From DATBSK01 sp964501785 (GTDB lineage: Bacteria > Actinomycetota > Acidimicrobiia > IMCC26256 > PALSA-555): a DNA stretch of 64,000 nucleotides. This document shows positions 45,070 through 53,370 of this stretch, in pieces; the stretch's first letter is position 1; the number at the start of each line of letters is the position of its first letter. Location of the stretch: contig CAZCUD010000015.1 in assembly GCA_964501785.1 (NCBI GenBank), positions 1 to 64,000 on the forward strand. Direction: 5' to 3'. Below the pieces are notes generated by a model. That model was given only the letters and a program-made list of their open reading frames with translations, made no database searches and had not been told where the DNA came from. The position numbers and the translations under genes are program-made.

Positions 45070-46056
45070 TCAGTACTCGAGTGACGAGTATCGGCGGAGC
45101 TTGTCCCACTGGTGGGTGGCGCGGATGGTGCGGATCGTGCCGGTCTTCGAGCGCATCACGAGGGTCTCGGTGCTCGCGCCGTCGCCTCGGTAGCGCACGC
45201 CGCGCAGGATGTCACCCTCGGTCACGCCGCTGGCCGAGAAGAAGACGTCCTCGCTCGACACGAGGTCGTCGGTCGTGAGGACGCCCTCGATGTCGTAGCC
45301 ACCGTCGAGCGCGGCACGCCGCTCCTCCTCGTTGCGGGCGTACAGCCGCCCTTGGATCTCGCCGCCGAGCGACTTCAGGGCGCAGGCCGCGATCACGCCT
45401 TCCGGCGTCCCACCGACCCCGAAGAGGATGTCGGAGCCGGAGTCGGGCCACGCGGTCTCGAGCGCCCCCATCACGTCGCCGTCGGGGATCAGGCGGACCA
45501 TCGCACCGGCCTCGCGGCACTCCTTGATGATGTCGGAGTGGCGATCGCGGTCGAGCACGACCGCGGTCACGTCGCGCACCTGCTCGCCCTTGGCCTTGGC
45601 GACGGCCTCGAGGTTGGCCTTCACCGGGGCGTCGAGGTCGATCATGCCCCGCGCCTCGGGGCCCACCGCGATCTTCTCCATGTAGACGCACGGGCCGGGG
45701 TTGAACATCGAGTCGCGCTCGGCGATCGCGATCACCGAGATCGCGTTGTTGCGCCCGAGCGAGGTGAGCGTCGTCCCGTCGACCGGGTCGACCGCGATGT
45801 CGCACGCCGGGCCGCCGGCCCCGATCTCCTCGCCGTTGTAGAGCATCGGGGCCTCGTCCTTCTCGCCCTCGCCGATCACGACCACGCCTTCCATGGCGAC
45901 GGTGTTGAGGACGAGCCGCATCGCGTCGACGGCCGCCTGGTCGGCGGCTTCCTTGTCGCCCCGACCGATCCACCGGGCGGCGGCGAGGGCAGCAGCCTCG
46001 GTGACCCGCGCCAGGTCCATGGCGAGGTTGCGGTCGGGGGCCTGTCGCTCTTCCAT
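45070..46056 (-). CDS. glpX: class II fructose-1,6-bisphosphatase
   Basis: A 328-residue GlpX-type phosphatase for gluconeogenesis. Metal and substrate motifs are VVVIGEGEKDEAPML, the DIAVDPVDGTTLT block, and GVGGTPEGVIAACALK. The ATG has a GAGGGAG site. A TACCCT box about 45 bases upstream suggests a conventional short leader, unlike most neighbours. GlpX is the usual actinobacterial enzyme. Confidence 0.95.
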   Translation of the reverse strand: MEERQAPDRNLAMDLARVTEAAALAAARWIGRGDKEAADQAAVDAMRLVLNTVAMEGVVVIGEGEKDEAPMLYNGEEIGAGGPACDIAVDPVDGTTLTSLGRNNAISVIAIAERDSMFNPGPCVYMEKIAVGPEARGMIDLDAPVKANLEAVAKAKGEQVRDVTAVVLDRDRHSDIIKECREAGAMVRLIPDGDVMGALETAWPDSGSDILFGVGGTPEGVIAACALKSLGGEIQGRLYARNEEERRAALDGGYDIEGVLTTDDLVSSEDVFFSASGVTEGDILRGVRYRGDGASTETLVMRSKTGTIRTIRATHQWDKLRRYSSLEY

Positions 46057-46146
46057 GGGGTCGCTCTCCCTCGGGTCTGCCCAGCCCGGGCGTGGCGAAA
46101 GGGTACCGGAGCCCTGCCCCGGCACCCGGAGCCACGCCGGGCTCCC

Positions 46147-47064
46147 TCAGCGGTCTTCGTTGAGGAAGATGCTGGTGCTGGTCGTCTGGGAGACGGCGTC
46201 GCCGTCGACCTCGAGCCGCTGGCGGGTGCGGACGTCGGAGCCGCCGCCGACGGGCATGACCGCCTCGCTCGGCGCCACGATGCTCTCGCCGGAGCCGGTG
46301 CCCCGTGACGAGACGAGGAGCAGCTCCTCGTCGGTGCCGGGCGGTGTGAACTCCTGGCGCGGCGCGCGCTGCACGATCTCCACCGACAGCGTCGTCCGGC
46401 CGCCGCGGGTCCGCTCGACGGTGTAGGTCGCCTGCTGCTCGAACTCGATCCCGCTCAGCTCGACCTCGGACGACGCGCGCCAGCGCGCGCCGCGACCGAC
46501 CTTGCCGTCGGGATAGGGGACGGTGAGCGCGGTGGCCTGCGACTGGAGCTGGTCGAAGAGCTGCTCGGCCTGTGCGTCGAGTCCGGACGGGACCGGCACC
46601 TCGCTGCTCAGGAGCGCACCCTTGTCGGTGACCACCATGGTGCCGGTGACGCCGAGGAGCGGCTCGAGGCTCTCGCGCGTCGCTTCGACCACCGCCGCGG
46701 GACCGGACTCGCTCACGTCGATCGATGCGTAGGTGTAGCTCACCGTGAGGTTGCCGCTCTCGTCCACGGCGTCGACCGAGGCGTCGATCGTGAACGTGAT
46801 GTTCGGCGTGCTCCCCGACCGCGTCTGTCCGCCGACGGTCTGTGAGATCCGTGCGAGCGTGCGCATGCGGAGCGTCTCGGTCGCGCCGACCGGCACCGTG
46901 ATCCGGAGGTCGGTGCGGGGCGAAGCGCCGCGGTCGAGCACCTCGATCTCGGGGACCGCCGGCGCGTCACCGCCGGACGGCTCGCCGGACCGAGCCACCG
47001 CGGCGGTCCCGCTGACCGCGACGAGCACGAGCGACACGAGGGCAACCTGGAGGGTTCGGCGCAT
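46147..47064 (-). CDS. secreted hypothetical protein, member of a tandem pair
   Basis: A 305-residue exported protein with signal peptide (RRTLQVALVSLVLVAVSGTAAVA) and a beta-rich mature part containing EIEVLDRGASPRTDLRI, GARWRASSEVELSGI and TYTVERTRGGRTTLSVEI. The order of blocks equals that of the upstream neighbour at 47119 (IEVLDAGAEPRVPLRY, GARWRATTQVTLSGI), so the two are paralogues. The family may be the one annotated DUF6263, but I am not sure. Function unknown. Confidence 0.72.
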   Translation of the reverse strand: MRRTLQVALVSLVLVAVSGTAAVARSGEPSGGDAPAVPEIEVLDRGASPRTDLRITVPVGATETLRMRTLARISQTVGGQTRSGSTPNITFTIDASVDAVDESGNLTVSYTYASIDVSESGPAAVVEATRESLEPLLGVTGTMVVTDKGALLSSEVPVPSGLDAQAEQLFDQLQSQATALTVPYPDGKVGRGARWRASSEVELSGIEFEQQATYTVERTRGGRTTLSVEIVQRAPRQEFTPPGTDEELLLVSSRGTGSGESIVAPSEAVMPVGGGSDVRTRQRLEVDGDAVSQTTSTSIFLNEDR

Positions 47065-47070
47065 CGGCGC

Positions 47071-47076
47071 ATCCTA
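47071..47076 (-). promoter_or_regulatory. -10 box TAGGAT, leaderless promoter (minus strand)
   Basis: TAGGAT is six bases before the ATG at 47064; it lies within a CCTAGG palindrome like that of the paralogue. Confidence 0.55.
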
Positions 47077-47118
47077 GGGGTGGCCTGCCGCATCTCACGA
47101 TCGCGGCGCGCGGTCGCG

Positions 47119-48075
47119 CTACGGCGTCGTGATGCGCTGCTCCTGCTCCGACGTGGTCCGCACCGTCTCGACGTCGCCGTCGGCATCTCGGGTCCGGACC
47201 CGGTTGACGACGGTGATCGCCACCTCGCTCGCCACCGGCACCGGGGCGCGGAGGTCGAACGTGCTCGTGCCGTCGCCCGTGCCGCGGTAGGAGAGCAGCC
47301 GAGCCGACGTGCGACGCGGAGCGTTGGGGACGTCGATCTCCTGGCGGTCCGCGCGCTGGCGCAGGGAGACCGACACCTCCACCCCGGTGTCGGTGATCGA
47401 CTCGAGGGTGAACCGCGCGTCCTGCTCGACGGTGATGCCCGACAGCGTCACCTGGGTCGTGGCACGCCAGCGCGCCCCGACGCCCAGTGGCTCCTCGGGC
47501 AACGGCGGGGTGAGCGCGGCCATCTGCGACTCGACCTGCTCGAGCACGCTCCGCACGAGGACCGGCAGGTCTTCGGGCACGTCGTAGCTGCTCTCGAGCA
47601 CGGCGCCGCGGTCGGTGAGCACCGTCTCGCCCGTCAGGTCGGTGATGTCACCCAGCGCGATCTCGATGAAGAGGGCCTGATCGGCACTCGCGGCGGAGCC
47701 GGTGCCGGTCGCGTCGACCGACGTGAACGCGAGAGCGACGCGGGCGGTGCCGTCGAGCAGCACCTCGATGACGTCGAGCCGCATCCCGAGGTCGATCGAC
47801 GGCACCTCGGTGGTGTTGCCGAAGCCCTCGTCGTCGATCTGCTCGATGCGCTGGTCGACGGTCTGCGTCGCGGTGTACGACGCGCCGGCGGTCAATGCGT
47901 AGCGCAACGGCACCCGGGGCTCCGCGCCGGCGTCGAGCACCTCGATCTTCGGCGCCGTCGGCACCACGTCGCCGCTGCCGTCCACCTGTGCGCGCGCGGT
48001 CGCAGGCGCCGCCACCCCGGCTGCCGTCGCGAGCACGGCCGCGACGACCCGGGCGACCGAGAGGCGTCGGTGCAT
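47119..48075 (-). CDS. secreted hypothetical protein, paralogue of the downstream gene
   Basis: A 318-residue exported protein with signal peptide (HRRLSVARVVAAVLATAAGVAAPATARAQ). Shared blocks with the gene at 46147 include the LTDRGAVLESS/VTDKGALLSS region and the final RLLSYRGTGDGTS/LVSSRGTGSGES segment. It has its own leaderless promoter, as does its paralogue, so the two are separate transcription units despite the 54-base gap. Confidence 0.72.
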   Translation of the reverse strand: MHRRLSVARVVAAVLATAAGVAAPATARAQVDGSGDVVPTAPKIEVLDAGAEPRVPLRYALTAGASYTATQTVDQRIEQIDDEGFGNTTEVPSIDLGMRLDVIEVLLDGTARVALAFTSVDATGTGSAASADQALFIEIALGDITDLTGETVLTDRGAVLESSYDVPEDLPVLVRSVLEQVESQMAALTPPLPEEPLGVGARWRATTQVTLSGITVEQDARFTLESITDTGVEVSVSLRQRADRQEIDVPNAPRRTSARLLSYRGTGDGTSTFDLRAPVPVASEVAITVVNRVRTRDADGDVETVRTTSEQEQRITTP

Positions 48076-48081
48076 GCGCGC

Positions 48082-48091
48082 ATCCTAGGTT
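48082..48091. promoter_or_regulatory. overlapping divergent -10 boxes sharing the CCTAGG centre
   Basis: On the minus strand TAGGAT (48082-48087) is six bases before the ATG at 48075. On the plus strand TAGGTT (48086-48091) drives the SDR gene at 48116. The two boxes share the TA at 48086-48087, so both directions cannot be melted for initiation independently. Confidence 0.55.
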
Positions 48092-48115
48092 TGGCGACGT
48101 GAGGGATCGGTCGTC

Positions 48116-48886
48116 ATGAGCCCGCCGGGCCGCACCGCGATCGTCACCGGCGCCGCGTCCGGCATCGGACGTGCCGCGCTCGCCAGGCTGCACGCCGACG
48201 GTTGGAACGTCATCGGCGCGGATCTCGACGCCGGCTCGCTCGCGTGGATCGACGGGCTCGGTGACCGCGCTGCCTCGTTCGTCGCCGACGTGACCCGCGA
48301 GGCCGACAACGAGGCGATGGTCGCCGCGGCGAGCGATCGCTTCGGGGGGCTCGACGGGCTCGTGCTCAACGCCGGTCTCGGGACCGCCGGCCCGATCGAG
48401 TCGCAGGCGATCGACGATCTCGATCGGCTGCTGGCGGTCAACGTGCGGGGCGCGATCCTCGGCCTGCGCGCCGCGCTGCCCGCGCTGCGCGCCGATCGAC
48501 CCGGTTCCGTCGTCGTGACCGCGTCCGTCTCGGGGATGCGCGGCGACCCCGACATGTGGGCGTACAACACCTCGAAGGGTGGGATCCTCAACTTCGCCCG
48601 GGCCGCGGCCATCGACCTCGGGCACGAGGGGATCCGGGTCAACGCGGTGTGCCCCGGGCCGATCGGCGGGACCCGCATGACCGAGCCGCTGGAGCGCCAC
48701 GCTCCCGCTCTCTACGAGGAGATGCGCAGCCACGTCCCGCTCGAGCGGTTCGGGCGCCCCGAAGAGGTCGCGGCCGCGATCGCGTGGCTGCTGTCGGACG
48801 ACGCTGCCTACGTCACGGGGGTCGCGCTGCCCGTGGACGGTGGCGTCACGGCGGGCACGGGGCTGATGCGGCGGGGCGTGGGCTGA
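48116..48886 (+). CDS. short-chain dehydrogenase/reductase
   Basis: A 256-residue classical SDR. NAD(P)-binding loop TGAASGIGRAAL, the LVLNAGLG strand, catalytic Ser region and the Tyr/Lys in WAYNTSKGG are present, as is the C-terminal DDAAYVTGVALPVDGGVTAG. Substrate unknown. The ATG is preceded by an AGGGA site; a GTG at 48099 at the predicted transcript start opens a six-codon frame that ends overlapping this ATG. Confidence 0.9.
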   Translation: MSPPGRTAIVTGAASGIGRAALARLHADGWNVIGADLDAGSLAWIDGLGDRAASFVADVTREADNEAMVAAASDRFGGLDGLVLNAGLGTAGPIESQAIDDLDRLLAVNVRGAILGLRAALPALRADRPGSVVVTASVSGMRGDPDMWAYNTSKGGILNFARAAAIDLGHEGIRVNAVCPGPIGGTRMTEPLERHAPALYEEMRSHVPLERFGRPEEVAAAIAWLLSDDAAYVTGVALPVDGGVTAGTGLMRRGVG

Positions 48887-48935
48887 GCGCTCCTGTCGCC
48901 CGTGGCGCTCAGGCGCCCGGCATCTGCCGTGACCT

Positions 48936-49307
48936 TCAGGTCGGCATCTGGGCGTTGAACTCCTGGAGGTCGAAGTAGTCGCGCCAGACCGCCACCTTGT
49001 CGCCGCGAACCTTGAACACTCCGGCGACACGCAGCTCGATCGTGTGACCACCCTCGAGCCAGAAGCGGTCGACTCGCTCGTTCATCACGGTGTCGCCCTG
49101 CTCGACCTGCTCGAGCACCTCCCACTCGACCTTCTCGGCCATCTCGGCGAACGGTCCGAGCATGGCCCGCACCTCGTCGTGGCCGTTCATCACGCTCATC
49201 GGCACGTTCTCGTACACGACGTCGTCGGTGAGCACGGCGAGGATCGCGTCGATGTCGCGGGCCTCGTTCGCCTTGATCAGCGCGGTCACGGTCTCTCCAG
49301 CAGTCAT
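48936..49307 (-). CDS. limonene-1,2-epoxide hydrolase-like / SnoaL-fold protein
   Basis: A 123-residue protein of the NTF2-like fold. The segments ALIKANEARDIDAILAVLTDDVVYENVP, RVDRFWLEGG, AGVFKVRGDKVAVWRDYFDLQEF match limonene-epoxide-hydrolase-type proteins, where Asp-Arg-Asp residues open the epoxide; RVDRF and WRDYFD supply candidates. A true epoxide hydrolase activity is plausible but not proven, because SnoaL-fold proteins are functionally diverse. The minus-strand TACCTT box (49316-49321) is eight bases before the ATG. Confidence 0.78.
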   Translation of the reverse strand: MTAGETVTALIKANEARDIDAILAVLTDDVVYENVPMSVMNGHDEVRAMLGPFAEMAEKVEWEVLEQVEQGDTVMNERVDRFWLEGGHTIELRVAGVFKVRGDKVAVWRDYFDLQEFNAQMPT

Positions 49308-49354
49308 GGGGCGGGAAGGTAGCAGGGGCCGAGAGCGAGCCGGCCCGGCGCCGG

Positions 49355-49360
49355 TACGCT
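49355..49360 (+). promoter_or_regulatory. -10 box TACGCT, leaderless promoter of the mutase gene
   Basis: TACGCT is seven bases from the GTG at 49368. Confidence 0.55.
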
Positions 49361-49367
49361 GGCGGCG

Positions 49368-51017
49368 GTGACGAGTGCGAGACGAGACCGCTGGCAGGCG
49401 GCCTACGACGCGGCACCGACGCGCGACGCCGACTTCGAGACGATGTCGGGCGTCCCGGTCGAGCCCGTGTACGCACCGACCGATCCGACCGTCGACGCCG
49501 AGCTCCCCGGCGAGTTCCCGTACACCCGTGGGCCCTACGCCTCGATGTACCGCTCGAAGCTCTGGACGATGCGGATGTTCGCCGGGTTCGGCACCGCGGT
49601 CGACACCAACGCCAGGTTCCGCGACCTCCTCGCCGCCGGCGGCGACGGTCTGTCGACCGCGTTCGACCTGCCGACGCTGATGGGTCGCGACTCCGACGAC
49701 CCACTCGCCCTGGGAGAGGTCGGCAAGTGTGGCGTCGCCGTCGACACGCTGGCCGACGTCGAAGACCTCTACGCCGGCATCGACCTCGGCAACGTCACGA
49801 CGTCGATGACGATCAACGCGCCGGCCGCCGTGCTGCTCGCGATGTACGTGGCCGCGGCCGAGCGTCAGGGGGTCGAGCGGGCGCGCCTCGGCGGGACGCT
49901 CCAGAACGACATCCTGAAGGAGTACCAGGCGCAGAAGGAGTTCGTCTTCCCGCCGCGACCGTCGATGCGTCTCGTCGCCGACTCGATCCGGTTCTGTGCC
50001 GCCGAGATGCCCCGGTGGCACGCCGTGTCCATCTCCGGGTACCACATCCGCGAGGCGGGCTCGACCGCGGCCCAGGAGCTCGCCTTCACGCTCGCCAACG
50101 GGTTCGCCTACGTCGAAGCCGCCCTCGCCACCGGGCTCGCCGTCGACGACTTCGCACCTCGCCTCTCCTTCTTCTTCAACGCGCACCTCGACTTCTTCGA
50201 GGAGATCGCCAAGTACCGTGCCGCGCGCCGGATCTGGGCCCACTGGATGCGGGATCGCTACGGCGCGTCGAACGAGCGCTCGCTCCAGCTCCGGTTCCAC
50301 TGCCAGACGGCCGGTGTCTCGCTCACCGCCCAACAGCCCGAGGTCAACATCGTGCGCACGGCCATCGAGGCCCTCGCGGGTGTGCTCGGGGGGGCCCAGA
50401 GCCTGCACACCAACTCGATGGACGAGACCCTCGCGCTCCCCACCGAGAAGGCCGCCCGGATCGCGCTGCGCACCCAGCAGGTGCTCGCGCACGAGACGCG
50501 CGTGGCGAACGTCGCCGACCCGCTCGGTGGCTCGTGGTTCGTCGAGGAGCTGACCGACGAGCTGGAGCGCCACGCCGAGGCCACGTTCGAGCACCTCGAC
50601 GCGGTCGGTGACGGCTCGATGCTCGAGGGCGTGCTGCGCGAGGTCGAGTCGGGCTGGTTCCAGCGGGAGATCGCCGACGCCGCGTACGAGCTGGAGCGCA
50701 AGCTCAACGACGGTCGTCACCTCGTCGTCGGCGTCAACACCGCGCTCGAGGGCAACGACGAGCCGCCGCCCGAGATCCTGCGCATCGGACCCGAGGTCGA
50801 GGAGCTCCAGTGCAAGCGCCTCGCGCAGGTCCGCGCCGATCGCGACGACGAGCGAGTGCGCGTCGCGCTGGAGGGCGTGCGAGCGGCGGCGGCCGAGCCG
50901 ACGACCAACGTCATGCCCTCGTTGATCGACGCCGTCGACGCGTACGCGACCGAAGGCGAGGTCATGGACGCCCTCGCCGACGTGTTCGGTCGCTACGTCG
51001 AGACCCCGGTCCTGTGA
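49368..51017 (+). CDS. acyl-CoA mutase large subunit (methylmalonyl/isobutyryl-CoA mutase family), no B12 domain
   Basis: A 549-residue catalytic subunit with the MCM TIM-barrel blocks: RGPYASMYRSKLWTMRMFAGF, GLSTAFDLPTLMGRDSDDP, TTSMTINAPAAVLL, GTLQNDILKEYQAQ, SGYHIREAGSTAAQE, FAPRLSFFFNAHLDFFEE, QTAGVSLTAQQPEVN and SLHTNSMDETLALPTEKA. It ends without the cobalamin-binding domain, as in two-subunit mutases such as isobutyryl-CoA mutase. F71 stands where methylmalonyl-CoA mutases have Tyr, which favours an isobutyryl-like substrate (inference). The small subunit is not in the window; a MeaB chaperone gene lies at 62.2 kb. Confidence 0.87.
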   Translation: MTSARRDRWQAAYDAAPTRDADFETMSGVPVEPVYAPTDPTVDAELPGEFPYTRGPYASMYRSKLWTMRMFAGFGTAVDTNARFRDLLAAGGDGLSTAFDLPTLMGRDSDDPLALGEVGKCGVAVDTLADVEDLYAGIDLGNVTTSMTINAPAAVLLAMYVAAAERQGVERARLGGTLQNDILKEYQAQKEFVFPPRPSMRLVADSIRFCAAEMPRWHAVSISGYHIREAGSTAAQELAFTLANGFAYVEAALATGLAVDDFAPRLSFFFNAHLDFFEEIAKYRAARRIWAHWMRDRYGASNERSLQLRFHCQTAGVSLTAQQPEVNIVRTAIEALAGVLGGAQSLHTNSMDETLALPTEKAARIALRTQQVLAHETRVANVADPLGGSWFVEELTDELERHAEATFEHLDAVGDGSMLEGVLREVESGWFQREIADAAYELERKLNDGRHLVVGVNTALEGNDEPPPEILRIGPEVEELQCKRLAQVRADRDDERVRVALEGVRAAAAEPTTNVMPSLIDAVDAYATEGEVMDALADVFGRYVETPVL

Positions 51018-51032
51018 CGGACGAAGGCACCG

Positions 51033-51653
51033 ATGGACCCGGACCTGCTCCACCACGCCCGTGAGGCGATCGGGTTCATGCCCGACGACGAGGGGCTCGC
51101 GCTGCACGAGGCCGGGCTGATCGGCGCCGAGCACGGCCCACTGCTCGAGGTCGGCACCTACTGCGGGAAGTCGGCGATCTACCTCGGGGCCGCGGCGCGT
51201 GCGAAGCGCACCGTCCTCTACACCGTCGACCACCACCGCGGCTCGGAGGAGAACCAGGCCGGATGGGAGCACCACGACGAGCGGCTCGTCGATCCGCGCA
51301 CCGGCCGGATGGACACGCTCCCGTGGTTCCGCCGCACGATCGAGCACGCCGGGCTCGAGGACGTCGTCGTCGCGGTGATCGGTCACTCGACGACCGTGGC
51401 GGCTCATTGGGCGACGCCACTCGGGCTGCTGTTCATCGACGGCGGGCACGCCCTCGACGTCGCGACCGCCGACTACGAGGGGTGGAGCCGGCTCGTCGCG
51501 CCCGGCGGCGTCCTGGTGTTCCACGACGTCTTCGAAGACCCGAGCGAAGGGGGTCAGGCGCCCTTCGAGGTGTGGCAGCGCGCCGTGCGCGACGGCTGGG
51601 AGCCCGTCTCGACCACCGGCTCCCTCCGCGTGCTCCGCCGTTCGACGCCCTGA
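51033..51653 (+). CDS. class I SAM-dependent methyltransferase-like protein
   Basis: A 206-residue protein of the Methyltransf_24 type: PLLEVGTYCGKSAIYLGAA, an acidic TVDHHRGSE turn, LLFIDGGHALDVATADYEGW and GGVLVFHDVFEDP. Related proteins modify small molecules or sugars; the target is unknown. It starts 15 bases after the mutase gene and is probably co-transcribed with it. Confidence 0.75.
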   Translation: MDPDLLHHAREAIGFMPDDEGLALHEAGLIGAEHGPLLEVGTYCGKSAIYLGAAARAKRTVLYTVDHHRGSEENQAGWEHHDERLVDPRTGRMDTLPWFRRTIEHAGLEDVVVAVIGHSTTVAAHWATPLGLLFIDGGHALDVATADYEGWSRLVAPGGVLVFHDVFEDPSEGGQAPFEVWQRAVRDGWEPVSTTGSLRVLRRSTP

Positions 51654-51661
51654 CACCGCCC

Positions 51662-51667
51662 TACACT
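51662..51667 (+). promoter_or_regulatory. -10 box TACACT, leaderless promoter of amidohydrolase gene
   Basis: TACACT is eight bases before the GTG at 51676. Confidence 0.5.
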
Positions 51668-51675
51668 CCGCGGTC

Positions 51676-53370
51676 GTGACGCACGACCTGCTGATCCGCG
51701 GCGGCACGGTGGTCGACGGCACGGGTGCGCCGGCGCGCACGGCCGACGCGGCGATCGACGACGGCGTCGTCGTGTCGGTCGGTTCCCGGGGCGAGCGCGC
51801 GCGACGCGTCCTCGACGTCGACGGTGCCCTCGTCACGCCGGGGTTCGTCGACATCCACACGCACTACGACGGGCAGGTGACCTGGGACGCTCGGCTCGCG
51901 CCGTCGACCTGGCACGGGGTGACCACCGTGGTCACCGGGAACTGCGGCGTCGGCTTCGCCCCGTGTCGCCCCGACGACCACGAGCGGATCATCGAGCTGA
52001 TGGAGGGCGTCGAGGACATCCCGGGGACCGCATTGCACGAGGGCATCCCGTGGACGTGGGAGTCGTTCGACGAGTACCTCGGCCATCTCGAGGGGCGGGC
52101 GTACGACGCCGACGTCGCGACCCAGGTGCCGCACGGAGCCGTGCGCCTCTTCGTCATGGGCGAGCGCGGGGCGCGAGGCGAGGCCGCGACCGCCGACGAC
52201 ATCACCACCATGGGACGCGTCGCGCGGGGTGCCATCGACGCCGGCGCGCTCGGCTTCAGCACCTCCCGGACCACCAACCACCGCACGAGCCGCGGCGAGC
52301 CGACGCCGACGCTGCGCGCCGCGCGCGACGAGCTGGTCGGCATCGCTCGTGCCATCGACGGCGCCGGCGTGCTCCAGGTCGTCTCCGACTTCACCGATCT
52401 CGACGCCGAGTTCGCCATCATGCGCGCGATGGTCGAGGAGTCGGGCAGCCCGCTCTCGATCTCGGTCGCCGCCGAGGAGCACCGCGCTTCCTGGTCGGCG
52501 CTGCGCGACCGCATCGCGGGTGCGGCGGCCGAAGGTCTCCCGATCCGCGGCCAGGTCGGTGCGCGGGCGATCGGTGTGGTCCTCGGACTCGAGACGACGT
52601 TCAACCCGTTCGTCGCGGCGCCGTCCTATCGCGAGGTCGCGAACCTGCCGCTCGACCGCCGGGTTCGGGCACTGGCCGAGCCGGCGCGTCGGGCCGCCAT
52701 CGCCGAGGAGTCGGGCTCCGATCCGGAGCGGTTCGAGCGGGTCTTCGAGCTCACCGACCCGCCCGACTACGAGCCGTCGCCCGCCGCCAGCATCGCCGCC
52801 CGGGCGCGACGTGACGGGGACGATCCCGCGCTGCTGGCACTCGACCTGCTCCTCGCCGACGGCGGTCAGGGTCTGCTCTACATGCCGTTCCACAACTGGA
52901 TCGACGGCTCGCTCGACGCGATCGGCGCGATGCTCGGTGATCCGAACCTCGTCCCCGGCCTCTCCGACGGCGGCGCGCACGTCGGGACGATCTGCGACGC
53001 GAGCTACCCGACGACCCTGCTCGCGCACTGGGCACGCGATCGCGAGCACGGACTCCCCCTCGAGTGGGTCGTCGCCCGCCAGTGCCGCGCGACGGCGGAG
53101 ACGGTCGGCCTGCTCGATCGTGGCGTGCTCGCCCCGGGCATGCGGGCCGACCTCAACGTCATCGACCTGGAGGCGCTCCGGCCGCGTCGGCCGTACCTCG
53201 AGTTCGATCTCCCGGCCGGCGGCCGGCGGCTCCTCCAGCGCGCCGACGGCTACCTGCACACGTTCGTCGCCGGCGAGGAGACCTACGTCGGTGGGGAGCC
53301 GACCGACGCGCTGCCTGGCCGGTTGGTGCGAGGCCGCCGTGCACGGCCGCGACGACCCGCGACCGACTAG
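51676..53370 (+). CDS. amidohydrolase family protein (N-acyl-D-amino-acid deacylase-like)
   Basis: A 564-residue metal-dependent hydrolase. It opens with LLIRGGTVVDGTGAPARTAD, carries the metal site FVDIHTHYDGQVTWD, the inner-barrel GVTTVVTGNCGVGFAP, and closes with GVLAPGMRADLNVIDLEALR. This is the layout of D-aminoacylases, though many actinobacterial members act on other amides or lactams. It converges with the toroid protein at 53367, whose stop it overlaps by four bases. Confidence 0.87.
   Translation: MTHDLLIRGGTVVDGTGAPARTADAAIDDGVVVSVGSRGERARRVLDVDGALVTPGFVDIHTHYDGQVTWDARLAPSTWHGVTTVVTGNCGVGFAPCRPDDHERIIELMEGVEDIPGTALHEGIPWTWESFDEYLGHLEGRAYDADVATQVPHGAVRLFVMGERGARGEAATADDITTMGRVARGAIDAGALGFSTSRTTNHRTSRGEPTPTLRAARDELVGIARAIDGAGVLQVVSDFTDLDAEFAIMRAMVEESGSPLSISVAAEEHRASWSALRDRIAGAAAEGLPIRGQVGARAIGVVLGLETTFNPFVAAPSYREVANLPLDRRVRALAEPARRAAIAEESGSDPERFERVFELTDPPDYEPSPAASIAARARRDGDDPALLALDLLLADGGQGLLYMPFHNWIDGSLDAIGAMLGDPNLVPGLSDGGAHVGTICDASYPTTLLAHWARDREHGLPLEWVVARQCRATAETVGLLDRGVLAPGMRADLNVIDLEALRPRRPYLEFDLPAGGRRLLQRADGYLHTFVAGEETYVGGEPTDALPGRLVRGRRARPRRPATD

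Noticed and set aside
48936..51860. Very long open frame on the minus strand (974 codons) opposite the mutase and methyltransferase genes
   Set aside because: Only its last 123 codons look like a protein (the epoxide-hydrolase-like gene). The rest is Arg/Val/Asp-rich shadow of strongly coding plus-strand genes in GC-rich DNA.
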